Positions 9,236 to 19,838 are shown, counted from the stretch's first letter. The stretch: DNA of 27,343 nt from Haplomitrium mnioides (GCA_049999725.1 JBNGIS010006591.1:1-27343); one strand, 5' to 3'. Made by a program: numbers and translations. Notes: a model not told the origin generated them from the letters alone.

Positions 9236-9835
9236 AAGTAGCGGCTATTAAGGCCAAATGTAAGAACCTTCTACTCAAAATACCCATACCTTGTGCAAAA
9301 AGTTGTCTTTGGTACATCACTTGACTTGATAGGAATTTGCCAATAGTCACTTCGAAGATCCAACTTAGAAAAGAATCTTGCACCACTTAATTGATCCAAC
9401 AAATCATCAATAAGAGTTAGATGATAAGCATTCTTCACTGTTTAATTATTCAATCCTTGATAATATATACAAAGATAAAATCCACCATCTTTCTTTGGTA
9501 CAAAGAATACGGGAGCTACCTAAAACAAAGTACTATGTTGAATGAAATCCTTCTCTAAAAGATCTGTTAAAGTCTTTTGAAGCTCCTCTAATTCTTATAG
9601 TGATAATCGATATACAGATCAATTATAAAGAGTATTTTCTTGTATCAACTAAAAAAAAAGACACTCCTTGATTACCTAGTAATCTCTTTGGTAAATCCTC
9701 TACAAAAACATCAGCAAACTCCTTCATTTATCATTGAGGTAGATGCAATTTTTCCTCCCTCTTTACTCAAGTATATAATAGGCTTGATCCAAATAGCAAA
9801 GACAAACAACTCTTGCTCCACTCAATTAGTATGCT
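9236..9835 (-). mobile_element. Older chromovirus copy, left remnant (reverse transcriptase region)
   Basis: Sequence from about 9250 to 9835 is closely similar to 11870-12455 of the neighbouring element and encodes, on the minus strand, degraded protease-RT linker and RT core, including the region of DLRSGYW and PKKDGG. Multiple substitutions and stops separate it from the other copy. It is cut off on the left at about 9236 (RT C-terminus, RNase H and integrase missing) and on the right by the LTR beginning at 9836. Confidence 0.8.
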
Positions 9836-10269
9836 TGTAAAAGAATCTCAAAGACCAAATCCAAATGAGCAAGAACTCATGGTGAACTCTAGAAGAGTTC
9901 TTCAACCAAAAGCAACTCAAGGTCCAAGCTAAGACCAAGAATGCAAGCAAAAGCCAAACAACCAAAGAACCCAAGTGATTTGAGACGAACTTCAGAATGA
10001 GGAGAGGGGTTAAGAAGACCTTCAATTTATATAAGAGAAGAGGGTGTCATCCCTCTTTCTTTACTTACAAGTCACTTCTCATTTCAGTTTTCAAGGTGAC
10101 TCTCTACCAAAAGTGACTTTGAATGCAAGTAACCTAAAAGTCACTCTCCACCAAAAGTGACTTCAAAGGCAAGTAATCCAATCTTAACCTTAAAAGTGAC
10201 TCACTACCACTTCCTTTACTCCTCTCTATTTTCTTATAAATAGCACAACCTTATGCTTGTACTATAACA
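9836..10269 (-). repeat. 3' LTR of the chromovirus
   Basis: In plus-strand reading it starts tgtaaaagaatctc and ends gtactataaca, so it is bounded by TG and CA. It aligns end to end with 13608-14040. It contains short internal repeats built on aagtgact/agtcact and, on the minus strand, a likely TATA region (tatttataagaaaatagag). Confidence 0.88.
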
Positions 10270-10299
10270 TAATCCTCGCCGTCTAGTCAGGACGTCTTC

Positions 10300-10593
10300 G
10301 TCATTGCCGCAACTTTCGAAATTTTGAATAACTTCTTGAGCATTCTCAAGATTTGAAGAAGGTTCCCAAGTAGCATGATGAAGTGGATAGCCTTTCTACA
10401 AAGCCTTGTATTGAACTTGTGGATGCCGCCCACGCTTGATGACTCTTTTCGCCAAAATGCGGTCTACTTCAAATTCTTCATGATCATCAAGAGCAATTGC
10501 CGAAGGAGGAAGTTGAACACCATTTGGAAAAGAATATGGACTAGGAACAAAAGGCTTAAGTTTAGATACATGGAACACAAGATGAATCTTCAT
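10300..10593 (-). pseudogene. Integrase C-terminus and chromodomain
   Basis: Minus-strand frame from 10593 reads VFHVSKLKPF, then a linker, then EFEVDRILAKRVIKRGR and VQYKAL, stop, KGYPLHHATWEP, SNLENAQEVI. This is the chromodomain pattern (E-y-V-E-x-I-l ... W-K-G-Y ... T-W-E-P ... N-L). The Trp of W-K-G-Y is a TAG stop near 10402-10404. Chromodomains in this position target integration to marked chromatin in chromoviruses. The frame runs almost to the 3' LTR. Confidence 0.85.
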
Positions 10594-11240
10594 ATGAAAA
10601 AGAAGATCAAGTTTATTTGCAACGGGAGAAATAACCTAAGAAATAGAGAAAGGACCAATCCAAGCAAGAGATAACTTACGGAATTGAGTATCTAAAGACA
10701 ATGGAAGATTATGAGTGGATAACATAACTTGGTCACCTAAAATATAAGAGCAATTACAAAGATGTTTATCGGCAAACTGTTTTTGCCGATTTTGAGCAAT
10801 AATAAGATGGTTTCTGGCATCTTGCAATGAGGAAGATAAACGAGACAAAAGGGTAGAAAGACTAGGAACATTGGAAGTTGAAGAAGAAAGCAAACCATCA
10901 GGAACAAGAGGATGTTGACCAGAATTAAGAAAGAAAGGAGAAAAGCCAGTACTTGCTTGTTTGGAGTTGTTGTATGCAAACTCCACAGCCAGCAAAAACC
11001 TATCCCAATCCATATGATGAACATTCATAAATGCTCGAAGCATATCCTCCATGGTGTGATTTTCTTGTTCGATTTGCCCATCTGTTTGAGGATGATACGC
11101 CATAGACATAGATAGTTTAGTACCCAAAAGTGTGAATAACTCTTGCCAAAACTTTCCAGTGAATCATGGATCTCTATTAGACATAAGTACCTTTGGCATT
11201 CCATAATATCAAAAGACTTTATCAAAATAAATCTTTGCCA
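10594..11240 (-). pseudogene. Integrase core, truncated at its N-terminus
   Basis: A long minus-strand frame (11127-10636) carries AYHPQTDGQIEQEN, the region around the catalytic Glu, and FAYNNSKQASTGFSPF, both typical of Ty3/gypsy integrase. Upstream in another frame YGMPKVLMSNRDP, stop, FTGKFW is recognisable: the catalytic Asp of the usual SDRDPRF is Asn and the Arg is a stop codon (about 11165-11185). The HHCC zinc finger and the first catalytic Asp are missing. Confidence 0.88.
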
Positions 11241-11600
11241 ATTGTGAAGCATCAATCGGCATGATATGAATGCAATTGGATGAAGTCCATTCTCAAACTC
11301 TTGCTGTAAAACCGCTCCGATAGCAAAATTAGAGGCATCAAAATCAACTATACAATGCCTCTTTGGATCATATGGTTGTAGAATTGGATGAGATGTCACC
11401 ACATCCTTGAGTTGTTGAAATGCCACTTGCTCATTGGTCGTCCATTTGAACTTTGCATCGTTCCTTAGTAAATCCGTAAGCGGTGTAGCAATATGAGCAT
11501 AGTAATGAATGAATCTTTGATAAAAACTTGCTAATCCATTGAAAGCTTGAACATCCTTTGCATTATTCGGTGCTGGCCACTCTGCAATAGCCTTAATTTT
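11241..11600 (-). pseudogene. RNase H domain, truncated
   Basis: The minus-strand frame reads FNGLASFYQRFI (RT thumb/connection), then VAFQQLKDVVTSHPILQPYD and IVDFDASNFAIGAVLQQ, the start of the gypsy RNase H with its first catalytic Asp (DFDAS). Sequence breaks off after FISCRLMLHNW and is followed directly by integrase, so an internal deletion joined the two near 11240-11260. Confidence 0.82.
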
Positions 11601-12500
11601 CTATTCCTCCATCTTGATGCCATCTGGAGAGACTTTATGCCCTAGATAAGTCACCTCTTGCTTCCAAAACTCATACTTAGACTTCTTGCAATAAAGCTTC
11701 CAATTGCGTAGTCGTTGTAGTACCTCTTTGAGATGAGCACGATGCTCAACTTCACTTTTACTAAAGATAAAGATATTGTCCAAAATTACCAACACTGACT
11801 TATCCAACAACCCATCAAAAACTTGATGCATTTGATCCATAAATATCCCTCGAGCATTAGTAAGACCAAATATAAGAACTTTCCACTCAAAATGCCCATA
11901 CCTTGTGTGAAAAGTTGTCTTTGGTACATCACTTGGCTTGATTGGAATTTGCCAATAGCCACTTCGAAGATCCAACTTAGAAAAGAGTCGTGCACCACTC
12001 AATTGATCCAACAAATCATCAATATGAGGTAGAGGATAGGCATTCTTCATTGTTTGATTGTTCAATCCTCGATAATCTATACAATGACAAAATCCACCAT
12101 CTTTCTTTGGTACAAAGAATACCAGAGCTCCCCAAGTAGAAGTATTGTGTTTAATGAAATCCTTCTCAAGAAGATCTGTCAATGTCTTTCAAAGCTCCTC
12201 CAGTTCTTGTGGTGATAGCTAATATATAGGTCGATTATATGAAGTGCTTCTCGATATCAACTCAATCGAAAAATGCATTCCTCGATCGTCTAGTAACCCC
12301 TTTGGCAAATCCTCCAGAAACACATCTGCAAACTCTTTTAAAATATCATCCATCATTACCATAGGTGCACCTTTTTCCCCCTTCTTACTCAAGTTCATGA
12401 TAGGCTTAATCCAAACAGCAAAGACAGACAACTCTTGCACCATTGAATTAACATGTTGAACTGATTTAGGCTTCTTCACCAACGGTGTCGAACACTCCAA
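11601..12500 (-). pseudogene. Reverse transcriptase of the chromovirus
   Basis: The frame 12182-11601 has the RT signatures [48 protein letters not shown] and YLGHKVSPDGI. The catalytic box expected as YLDD reads ILDN (about 11790), losing the second metal-binding Asp. The upstream frame 12500-12219 holds the protease-RT linker with DDILKEFADVF and LPKGLL. Stops separate the frames around 12200 and at about 11598. Confidence 0.92.
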
Positions 12501-12536
12501 AAGAAATTTCTTACCTTGTAAGGTAACTTGAATTTG

Positions 12537-13124
12537 TCATTTTCCCCAATCAAATTGAGCGGACCTTTCTTCAAGCCAAGGCAATCCTAAAATGATGTCA
12601 TATTGTACATGTGCAATAACAAATTGCATAAATTCCGTATACTCTTTTCCAATCCTTAGAAGGAATGGCTTTTGAGAGCAAAACACGTCATGCTTTTGGC
12701 CTTCAGCCATAGTCACAACACTCCTCTTGATAAGCCTATATTTTGCTTTGATTATCTTAGCAAAGCGTAGTGACATAAAATTTGCAGAACTCCCACTATC
12801 TAGCAACATTCTACAAGAGTGCTCCTCAATCATACCATTAAAATGGAACAAGTTACCTTGAATTCTTGTTGGAATTTTAATTCCATTAGGGCTTGCAAGG
12901 TTTTGAGAACGATGTTCAAATGGTTGAGGACAAGATCTAACTTCTATAGCCGTGAGTAATGAGTCATGCCACTCCGCCATACGCAATGCTTCTTCTAATT
13001 GAGTAGGTTCTCTTATAGCAACTTCTATTCTTGTGCAAGGTTTCAATCCTCGAACAAAGCGGTCTAGTGCTTCTTCTTCTCTTATATCAGGAATTTGTAT
13101 AATTGTATCCTTAAAATGTGTCAT
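12537..13124 (-). pseudogene. Gag C-terminal part and aspartic protease
   Basis: The 195-residue minus-strand frame begins in Gag (DRFVRGLKPCTRIEV, a common gypsy Gag motif) and continues into a retropepsin with LLDSGSSANFMS as the catalytic DSG motif, ending ILGLPWLE. The CCHC zinc knuckle usually found between Gag and protease is absent, and the two parts are joined by a short linker, implying a deletion. Confidence 0.88.
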
Positions 13125-13594
13125 ATAATTTCACACTGTACCAAGTCGTTTCAATTCAGCCAATCAATCTCTTGCTACTTTTGAAATATTTACGACCCTA
13201 AATCTTGAAATCACTCCTTCTTTGAACTCATACTAAGAAACAATAGGAGCAACAAATTCACGTTGTGCTTTTTCAACTTGATATCTCCACCAAGTTTTTG
13301 TAACTCCTTCTAATTGGCTTATCGCAAATAGAATTCGCCGACTATCCTCTGTAATGTTTGTAGCTTCAAAATATTGTTCACAATCAAAAATAAAGTTCTC
13401 ACAAGCACCACAAGTCACCTTTCCATCATATGCTTTTGGTGTTGGAAATCACCCATAACTCTCTTCTTCTCGAAACATTGCTCTTTCTTTTATTCCCACT
13501 TCTAAAGGGCGTGAAAGATGTTCAAGTTGTTGTTCCACTGCTTGAATCAACTCCTCTTGACTCTCCATGTAACTCACACAAAAAATGAACCGTG
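13125..13594 (-). pseudogene. Gag N-terminal part
   Basis: The minus-strand frame 13418-13233 reads FIFDCEQYFEATNI and LEGVTKTWWR, the retrotransposon gag domain core (capsid-like assembly protein). Frames before and after are broken by stops. The segment 13520-13594 encodes a short QEELIQAVEQQLEHL-like leader in a degraded frame next to the primer-binding site. Confidence 0.75.
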
Positions 13595-13606
13595 GCTCTG
13601 ATACCA
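13595..13606 (-). other. Primer-binding site, initiator-Met tRNA
   Basis: The minus strand reads tggtatcagagc one base inside the LTR that starts at 13608. This is the standard plant retrotransposon sequence complementary to the 3' end of initiator-Met tRNA, and it fixes the element's orientation. Confidence 0.92.
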
Positions 13607-13607
13607 A

Positions 13608-14040
13608 TGTAAAAGAATCTCAAAAACCAAATCGAAATGAGTAAGAACTCATAGTGAACTCTAGTAGAGTTCTTCAACCAAAAGCAACTCAAGGTCCAAG
13701 CTAAGACCAAGAGTGCAAGCAAAAGCCAAGCAACCAAAGAACCCAAGTAATTTGAGAGGAACTCTAGAATGAAGAGTGGGGCTAAGAAGCCCTTCTATTT
13801 ATACAAGAGAAGAGGGTGTCATCCATCTTTCTTCACTTACAAGTCACTTCTCATTTCAGCTCTAAAGGTGACTCTCTACGAAAAGTGACTTCGAATGCAA
13901 GTAACTTAAAAGTGACTCTTCACCAAAAGTGACTTCAAAGGAAAGTAATATAATCTTACCCTAAAAGTGACTCACTACCACTTCCTTCATTCCTCTCTAT
14001 TTTCTTATAAATAGCACAACCTTATGCTTGTACTATTACA
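13608..14040 (-). repeat. 5' LTR of the chromovirus
   Basis: Starts tgtaaaagaatctc and ends gtactattaca in plus-strand reading; 433 bases, matching 9836-10269. The minus strand has tatttataagaaaatagagagg, a likely promoter TATA. Confidence 0.9.
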
Positions 14041-15061
14041 ACAACCTTAAAATGATGTTATATTGTATAAAACCAATAATAAATTGCATAGATTTGGTTA
14101 ACTCTTTTCCAATCCTTAGAAGGAATGGCTTTTAAGAGCAAAACACATCATGTTTTTTGCCATCGACTATAGTCACAACACTCTCCTTGATGGGCATAAG
14201 CTTTTCTTTGATTATCTTAGCAAAAAGTAGTAACATAAAGTTCTTAGAACTCTAGCTATCTACCAACATTCTACAAGAGTACTCTTCAATCATATCATCA
14301 AGATAGAACAAGGTGCTTTGAATTATTGTCGAGATTTTAATTTTATTTGAGCTCATGAAGTTCTATGTACATTGTTTGAATGGTTGAGGATGTGATCTAG
14401 CTTCTAAAGTAGCAAATAATGAGTTATGTCACTCCGCTATACGCATTGCTTCTTCTACTTGAAAAGGCTCTCTCATTGTCACTTCTATTCCTGTGCAAGG
14501 CTTCAATCCTCGAAAAAAATGATCTAGTACTTCTTCTTCTCTTATATCAAAAATTTGTATAATTGTATCATGAAAATGTATAACATAGCTTTTCACGATG
14601 CAAGTTTCTTCAACTTGGCCAATCAATGTCTTGCTACTTTTGAACCCTAAATCTTGAAATCATCACTTCTTTGAATTCACACTAAGAAACAATAGGAGCA
14701 ACAAATCCATGTTGTGCTTGTTCTATTTGATATCTCCACCAAGTCTTTGCAACTCCTTCTAATAAACTTGCTGTAAATAGAATTCATCAACCATCTTCTT
14801 TAATGTTTGTAGCTTCAAAATATTGCTGATAATCAAAAAATAAAGTTCTCAAATTGACAAGAAACCATCTTCCCATCATATGTTTTTGGCGTTGGAAATC
14901 GTCCATAACTCTCTTCTTCTTGAAAAGTTGTTTTTTCTTTCATTCTCACTTCCAAAAGGCGCGAAAGATGTTCAAGCCATTGTTGTATCGCTTGAACCAA
15001 CAACAAATTGTTGTTTCTCCATGTAACTCACCACCAAATAGAACCATAGCTTTGATACCAA
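14041..15061 (-). mobile_element. Older chromovirus copy, right remnant (protease and gag)
   Basis: Aligns with 12590-13607 of the intact-order copy. It encodes degraded protease and gag on the minus strand, with a frame at 14626-14429 carrying the RGLKPCTGIEV Gag motif. It ends in a worn tRNA-iMet site (ttggtatcaaagc) beside the LTR at 15062. The left edge abuts the LTR ending at 14040, so this and 9236-9835 are two halves of one element split by the younger copy. Confidence 0.85.
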
Positions 15062-15542
15062 TATAAAAGAACTCAAAGACAAACTCCAAATGAGTAAAAA
15101 CTTATAGTGAACTCTAATAGAGTTCTTCAACCAAATGCAACTCAAGGCCCAAGCTAAGACCAAGAGTGCAAGCAAAAGCCAAACAACCAAAGAACCCAAG
15201 TGATTCGAAAGGAACTCCAAAATGGAGTGGGCTATGAATCACTTCTATTTATACAAGAGAAAAATGTGTCATCCCTCTTACTTCACTTACAAGTGACTTC
15301 TAATTTCAAGCCTAAAAGTGATCACTTACAAGTCACTTCCAATTTCAACCCTAAAAGTAATCTTATCTTACTTCTTTAAAGTAACTTAGAAGGAAAGTAA
15401 TCTTATCTCACTTCAACTCTAGAAGTAACTTCAAAAGCAATTAACCTTAAAATGATTTCAACCCTAAAAGTGACCTCTACCACTTTCTTCACTCCTCTCT
15501 ATTTTCTTATAAACAACACAACATCATGTTTGTGCTATTACA
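15062..15542 (-). repeat. 5' LTR of the older chromovirus copy
   Basis: Starts tataaaagaactc (family start tgtaaaag) and ends gtgctattaca. It is about 48 bases longer than the other LTRs because the internal aagtgact/agtcact repeat zone (15290-15480) has expanded. Confidence 0.85.
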
Positions 15543-16250
15543 GTAAGCATGTCACATATATCACTTGAAGACTAAGTAGAAGTGATTAGTAGAAAGCATG
15601 TATAGAATTCCTGAAGAGCAAGGAGAAGTTATCGAGTAGTAATCATGTATAGATTTTGAAGAGCAAGAAGTGATCAAGTACAAATTACTTGAATACTTAG
15701 ATTTTGTTACAATGAACAATGAAATGATACACTAAGATTTTGTTCATGTAAGCAAAAGTGATATGCCACTCCGTGTTGTTTTACTAGACCTTTCTGACCT
15801 TTCTTCCCAAGTATGTTTGTATTCATAGACTTAAAAATGTGAGTTCTGAAAATCTATTCCTTTTGTTTGACAAATGTTTAGTTAAGTTAGTTGAGATTTT
15901 TAGAAGTCATCACCTCTTACCATAAAATCTTCCATGTTGCAAAGTTATAAGTGAGTTAAGTGATCTGTTTTGGAAGTGTTTGGGATCATTTTCATCAAAT
16001 TTTGGTACAGGTTAGCAAGTTTAATACTTAAAGACAATCTGACTTAAAGTAAGGCTTAACTATTTGCAAGTTGAGTACTTACCACTCTCTAACTTAATAC
16101 TTTAATTCCCGTTTCGTTAACAGTATGCAAGTTAAGTACATACCACGATCTAACTTAAACTTTAAGTCCCGTTTAACAGTGCAAGTTGAGTACTTACTAT
16201 AATCATCAAAGTCACGATGACTTGAATTTTAAGGTTCTCGTGTAAATGCT
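15543..16250. repeat. Repeat-containing intergenic stretch with a 54-61 bp tandem repeat
   Basis: No gene is supported. At 16066-16200 there are about 2.4 copies of a unit starting gcaagttgagtacttacca and ending cccgtttaacagt (61 and 54 bp, the third copy truncated). At about 15593-15690 a looser duplication has catgtatagaattcctgaagagc and catgtatagattttgaagagc. Confidence 0.65.
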
Positions 16251-16737
16251 TCATAGCAGATCCAAAATTTATACGAGAAATGGTTTTCTTGACAGTAACT
16301 ACATTCTGTAGTAGTGTTCCAGTCAGATCCTGAATGCATGAGGATTTTCTCGTTGCTGCGAAAAGTCACGCCTGAAGTGAGACAACATGGATTTCTTACA
16401 GCACGCATACCTACTCACAATTTCTTTCACCGCCTCGAAGGTCACCGCTCGAATACTGTCTCTACTGTATAATGTCAATTTGTGTCAGTGTCTAAAGTAT
16501 TCAATTGAAACATTCGACCGAGGAGAGTCTGATAGAAAACGCGGGACATTGGAATGATGTAGAGTTGGAAGTCATCACAGTTGTAGCAACTTGAAGTCTA
16601 CTTTGTACAGAGTCCCACTCTTGAAATTCAATTCAGTCCAACGTTCATTTTGCAAACAATGATTGCAAGTTCATCCTGGACAAGCTGGCTAAAGAAAACA
16701 TGCCACATGTACGGGAAGCTCTTCATCATGCTTCCAC

Positions 16738-17018
16738 AGACGTGGAACAGATCCACATTGCGATCCATCCAGTAACACGACGTTGCCTTCCGCATCTTCA
16801 CGCTACTACTGTGCTGTGGTATCGCACTACTGTCTTATGGTATCTCTAGTGGAGGCGGCGCTGGGGCTGACGTGGCCACTACTATACCACCGGGATGTTC
16901 TTCAAACGCGAAGCACTAACGTATCGTCGACGAGGAGACTGCTGCTCCCTCCGTGGCACTCGCCAGGTGCTGGCCTCTTTCCTGCCGTCCCTTCTGCAAC
17001 GGCTTCCACTATATAGTA
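16738..17018 (+). promoter_or_regulatory. ELIP promoter region with ACGTGG boxes and TATA box
   Basis: Acgtgg at 16740-16745 and acgtggc at 16870-16876 (inside tgacgtggccac) match the ABRE/G-box core bound by plant bZIP factors in light and abscisic acid responses. A TATA-like ctatatag lies at 17009-17016, giving a predicted transcript start near 17040 and a 5' UTR of about 230 bases, which itself contains a perfect cacgtg at 17231-17236. Known ELIP genes respond to high light and drying; linking these boxes to that response is inference. Confidence 0.5.
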
Positions 17019-17271
17019 CCATCGAAACGCTCATCTAAACGCTTAGTATCCGCAGATACCTGTTCTTCACTTTGACGTCTTTTGTCCTGGTGCATTTCTG
17101 CTGTTCTTAGATCGACATTTCCTGCTCTGTTGCGGTTTTGCTGTAGGATTGTTTCCGATTTGCTGATTTGTCTGTTACGATACTTTTGCTCTTGAGCTCC
17201 TGTGTTTGTTCCAATCTGGGATACTATCAGCACGTGGTTGGTGTTCCTTCTTGTTAGAGTTCCCTTGTCAC

Positions 17272-18056
17272 ATGGCAACATTCACAGCGACATCTTGTGC
17301 TATGTTAAGTGCGGTGAAGACACATACACCATGTTCAGCGGGTGTGTCGAGGAGTGCTTTGATTTGTTCGTTCAGTACCAGACGACTCGTAAAAATTGAG
17401 TGCATGGCTGAAGTATGTTCCCATTGGACCGTATTTACTATATATACTACATTCCTTATGACCTCTGAATTTGACGATTTGTAAATTGACTTCTTGTAAC
17501 GTCCTTCGCAGCCTCCGTCGTCTTCAGCTTCATCCTCTCAACAAGCAGGATTTTCTGCTGTTCCCACACCCCCCCCTCAAGCTCCCATTCCACCACCAAA
17601 ACCAAAGGTGAAATGGAAAGTGGTATCGATTTGTTGCCATGTAGGTTGAATTAACAGTATTACTAACTGCAAACACTGAAGCCGTTTTCTGATAAAGCAT
17701 CTGAATGCCAGGTGAGCACCAGCTTTGGCGACGTCTTCGCCTTCGGTGGTCCCGCACCTGAAACAATCAACGGAAGACTAGCGATGTTGGGATTTGTCAC
17801 TGCTCTGGGTGTGGAATTGTGGACTGGCAATGACGTAACCAACCAACTTGATAATGGAGGAATCAACTGGTTCATCGTTGCGTCTGTCCTTTTCACAGTA
17901 GCTTCTCTTGTACCAATGTTCAAAGGCGTGACGGCGGAAAGTAAATCAACCCCATTCTTCTCATCCACCGCTGAGACATGGAACGGGCGAGCAGCTATGA
18001 TCGGATTGGTAGCACTTGTCATCACCGAAGTCGTGAAAGGGAGTCCTCTCGTCTGA
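17272..18056 (+). CDS. ELIP: Early light-induced protein (ELIP), three exons, apparently intact
   Basis: Exons 17272-17412, 17512-17607 and 17712-18056 join in phase 0 to a 193-residue protein, the usual ELIP length. Introns 17413-17511 (gtatgt..gcag) and 17608-17711 (gtgaaa..ccag) have canonical ends. Exon 1 (MATFTATSCAMLS..., 47 residues) is rich in Ser, Thr and Ala, a chloroplast transit peptide. Exon 2 is a Pro/Ser/Gln linker ending PPPKPK. Exon 3 has three membrane helices: helix 1 with PETINGRLAMLG (E96, N99, R101 are the chlorophyll-binding residues), helix 2 NWFIVASVLFTVASL, helix 3 with AETWNGRAAMIG (E167, N170, R172) and the family-typical C-terminus VVKGSPLV. ELIPs sit in thylakoids, bind chlorophyll and carotenoid, and protect against photo-oxidation during high light or rehydration. 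The start is the first ATG giving a transit peptide; an in-frame GTG or upstream codons are not needed. Confidence 0.94.
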
Positions 18057-18196
18057 GTTCAATGCATAAATTGTGTAGTCAAGACAGTACGGTCGTAGTC
18101 CTGGGACACCTGCATTGAGCAGTGATTCTGGAACTTACTTGAAAGTTGGTCACGACCATTTAATTAAATGGCATGACAAAAATAGCATGATGCATG

Positions 18197-18202
18197 AATA
18201 AA
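18197..18202 (+). terminator. Candidate polyadenylation signal of the ELIP gene
   Basis: Aataaa occurs about 140 bases after the stop codon, followed by A/T-rich sequence. It is the first canonical signal downstream; plant signals are loose, so this is only a candidate. Confidence 0.4.
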
Positions 18203-19320
18203 AAGTTTCAATGAATATACATCCAGGAAGTGAAGTGATTAAAAAGCAATGAACGTCTATGCCACAGATAAGAAAATTTTCAAATCTGCTGTTGAAAGCA
18301 AAGAAAGTGAAGAGATGGAAACTCTTGTCGTAAGTACAGTTGGGAGAAAAAACTGAGAGACTGTTAACATTATTCATTTATAGAATTGTTTTCGAAAACG
18401 AACGTTTGTCGTACAGCTGTCTCGTGCATGCACCTTCCGATTTCTAGATGTAGCAAGGACATGATACAACCTAATAACAGCTTCCGAGTAGGAGTTAAAT
18501 TTAGAGCGAGAGCGAGGGCAGTGAACTGCTTCATTCATTCTGTTACTCGCTGAATAGCATTAATCAGTATTAAGTACGGAGTGTCTATACACATGGTGGC
18601 GCTAACTAACGTTCGAGAGATTAATCGATAGTAAATAAAAGCTCAAGTTCACCTGCAGGATTGATGTGTCAATACTGAACCTTCTAAACGGAAGCAAGTG
18701 ATATAATGCAGGCCATCAGGCTAAGAAAGTGTCGCTGAGATGGATGCGTGAAATACATTCGAAAGTGGAAAGGAAACTATGGAATTGCAGAAAATCGAGT
18801 TGCTCGACTGTATTTAGCATATAAATGCTCCGGAATATCGTTTTTGTGTGCCGAATTCGCACAAAAATATCATTCCTTCTACAAATCTCTGATTGTAGCC
18901 CTGCATGAGAAGAATCGCATGAGATAGGAAACTTCGTGAAATGGACGTGTACTTAATATGCAATCACCGTAACAGAGAACATGGCGAGAGCATGACGGTT
19001 GGTTCACCATGAAGACAACGGCATAACGTGTGTGCGGGATGGAGGGACAAGTACGTGACGAGAATGAAACTTGCAACATCTTGTAGTTCATAAGGAAGTA
19101 CGTAGGGCAGGTGACAAGTTTCCGCTTGATGAGAGAATCGTGTAATGTTCAGAAAGCACTTGCAGTGGCGAAATGGTAGTAAAACTGTCCTAACATACGA
19201 CGTACAGAACAAAAATGGCGGGTGAAGTCCGGCTGACTGAGCATTGGATGTGTGACATGTGTACATGGGCCACGTCATTTCCCTTGCAAGGACATGACAC
19301 GTGCCTCTCCCTGCTTTTTT
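18203..19320. other. Intergenic DNA downstream of ELIP
   Basis: No gene or repeat is recognised. Base composition is more G+C-rich than the retrotransposon-filled flanks. Acgtg-type boxes occur near 19271 (ccacgtca) and 19298-19303 (cacgtg), followed by an abrupt shift to T-rich sequence after 19320. Confidence 0.5.
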
Positions 19321-19838
19321 ATTAAGTAATGTTTCTAAGGTGACAAGTTTGGAAGTTGGTATACACTATCATTTTCTCATCGATTTTGTTAGCCATCTTT
19401 CATTGAAGTATATTTTGGCTCATTTGTGTTGCTTTTGATTTTTTTCTCCCTATGAGATTCTAATTGTGCTATTGTTGGGATATTTTTCTATAAATTTATG
19501 AGAGTTTTTGTGAATGTTTGTGATGTTTTTGTGATAGGAAATTCATATGAGTATATAGTGAGGGCATGAAGAGGAATTTAGATTCCTCTTTGTATCGATT
19601 TGCTAGTGCTTAATCTTGACAAGATCAATTGTCTTCTCGATGGGCTTCACTTTTGCTGAATTTTGTTGGTGAGATGTGAAAAGGTCTATTGAGTACAAGT
19701 GTGGAGATTGTGTCAACACCCACAAACATGCTATAACAACAAGAGTATCAACATCAACTGTACGAAGCAACAACAACATAAGAAAATGATACAAGAGAAA
19801 GGAAATCATTAGTGATAAGAAACAAAGAAGTTTTGAAG

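Larger units (their letters stand above)
9836..14040 (-). mobile_element. Ty3/gypsy chromovirus, both LTRs, internally deleted
   Basis: On the minus strand the order is 5' LTR (13608-14040), tRNA-iMet primer-binding site, gag, protease, reverse transcriptase, partial RNase H, partial integrase, chromodomain, 3' LTR (9836-10269). The internal part of about 3.3 kb is short for the group because the RNase H C-terminus and integrase N-terminus are missing and gag lacks a zinc knuckle. The LTRs differ at roughly one base in ten by eye, so the insertion is old. No target-site duplication is seen: flanks are atgct on the left and acaac on the right. Coding lesions make it non-autonomous. Confidence 0.9.

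Noticed and set aside
10375-10674. Plus-strand open frame of 99 codons
   Set aside because: It is antisense to the chromovirus integrase C-terminus and chromodomain, whose minus-strand protein motifs are clear.
16783-17016. Plus-strand open frame before the ELIP gene
   Set aside because: It overlaps the predicted promoter and TATA box, has no recognisable motif and ends before the start of transcription.
17663-18025. Minus-strand open frame of 120 codons
   Set aside because: It is the antisense shadow of ELIP exon 3, which has splice sites and conserved pigment-binding residues on the plus strand.
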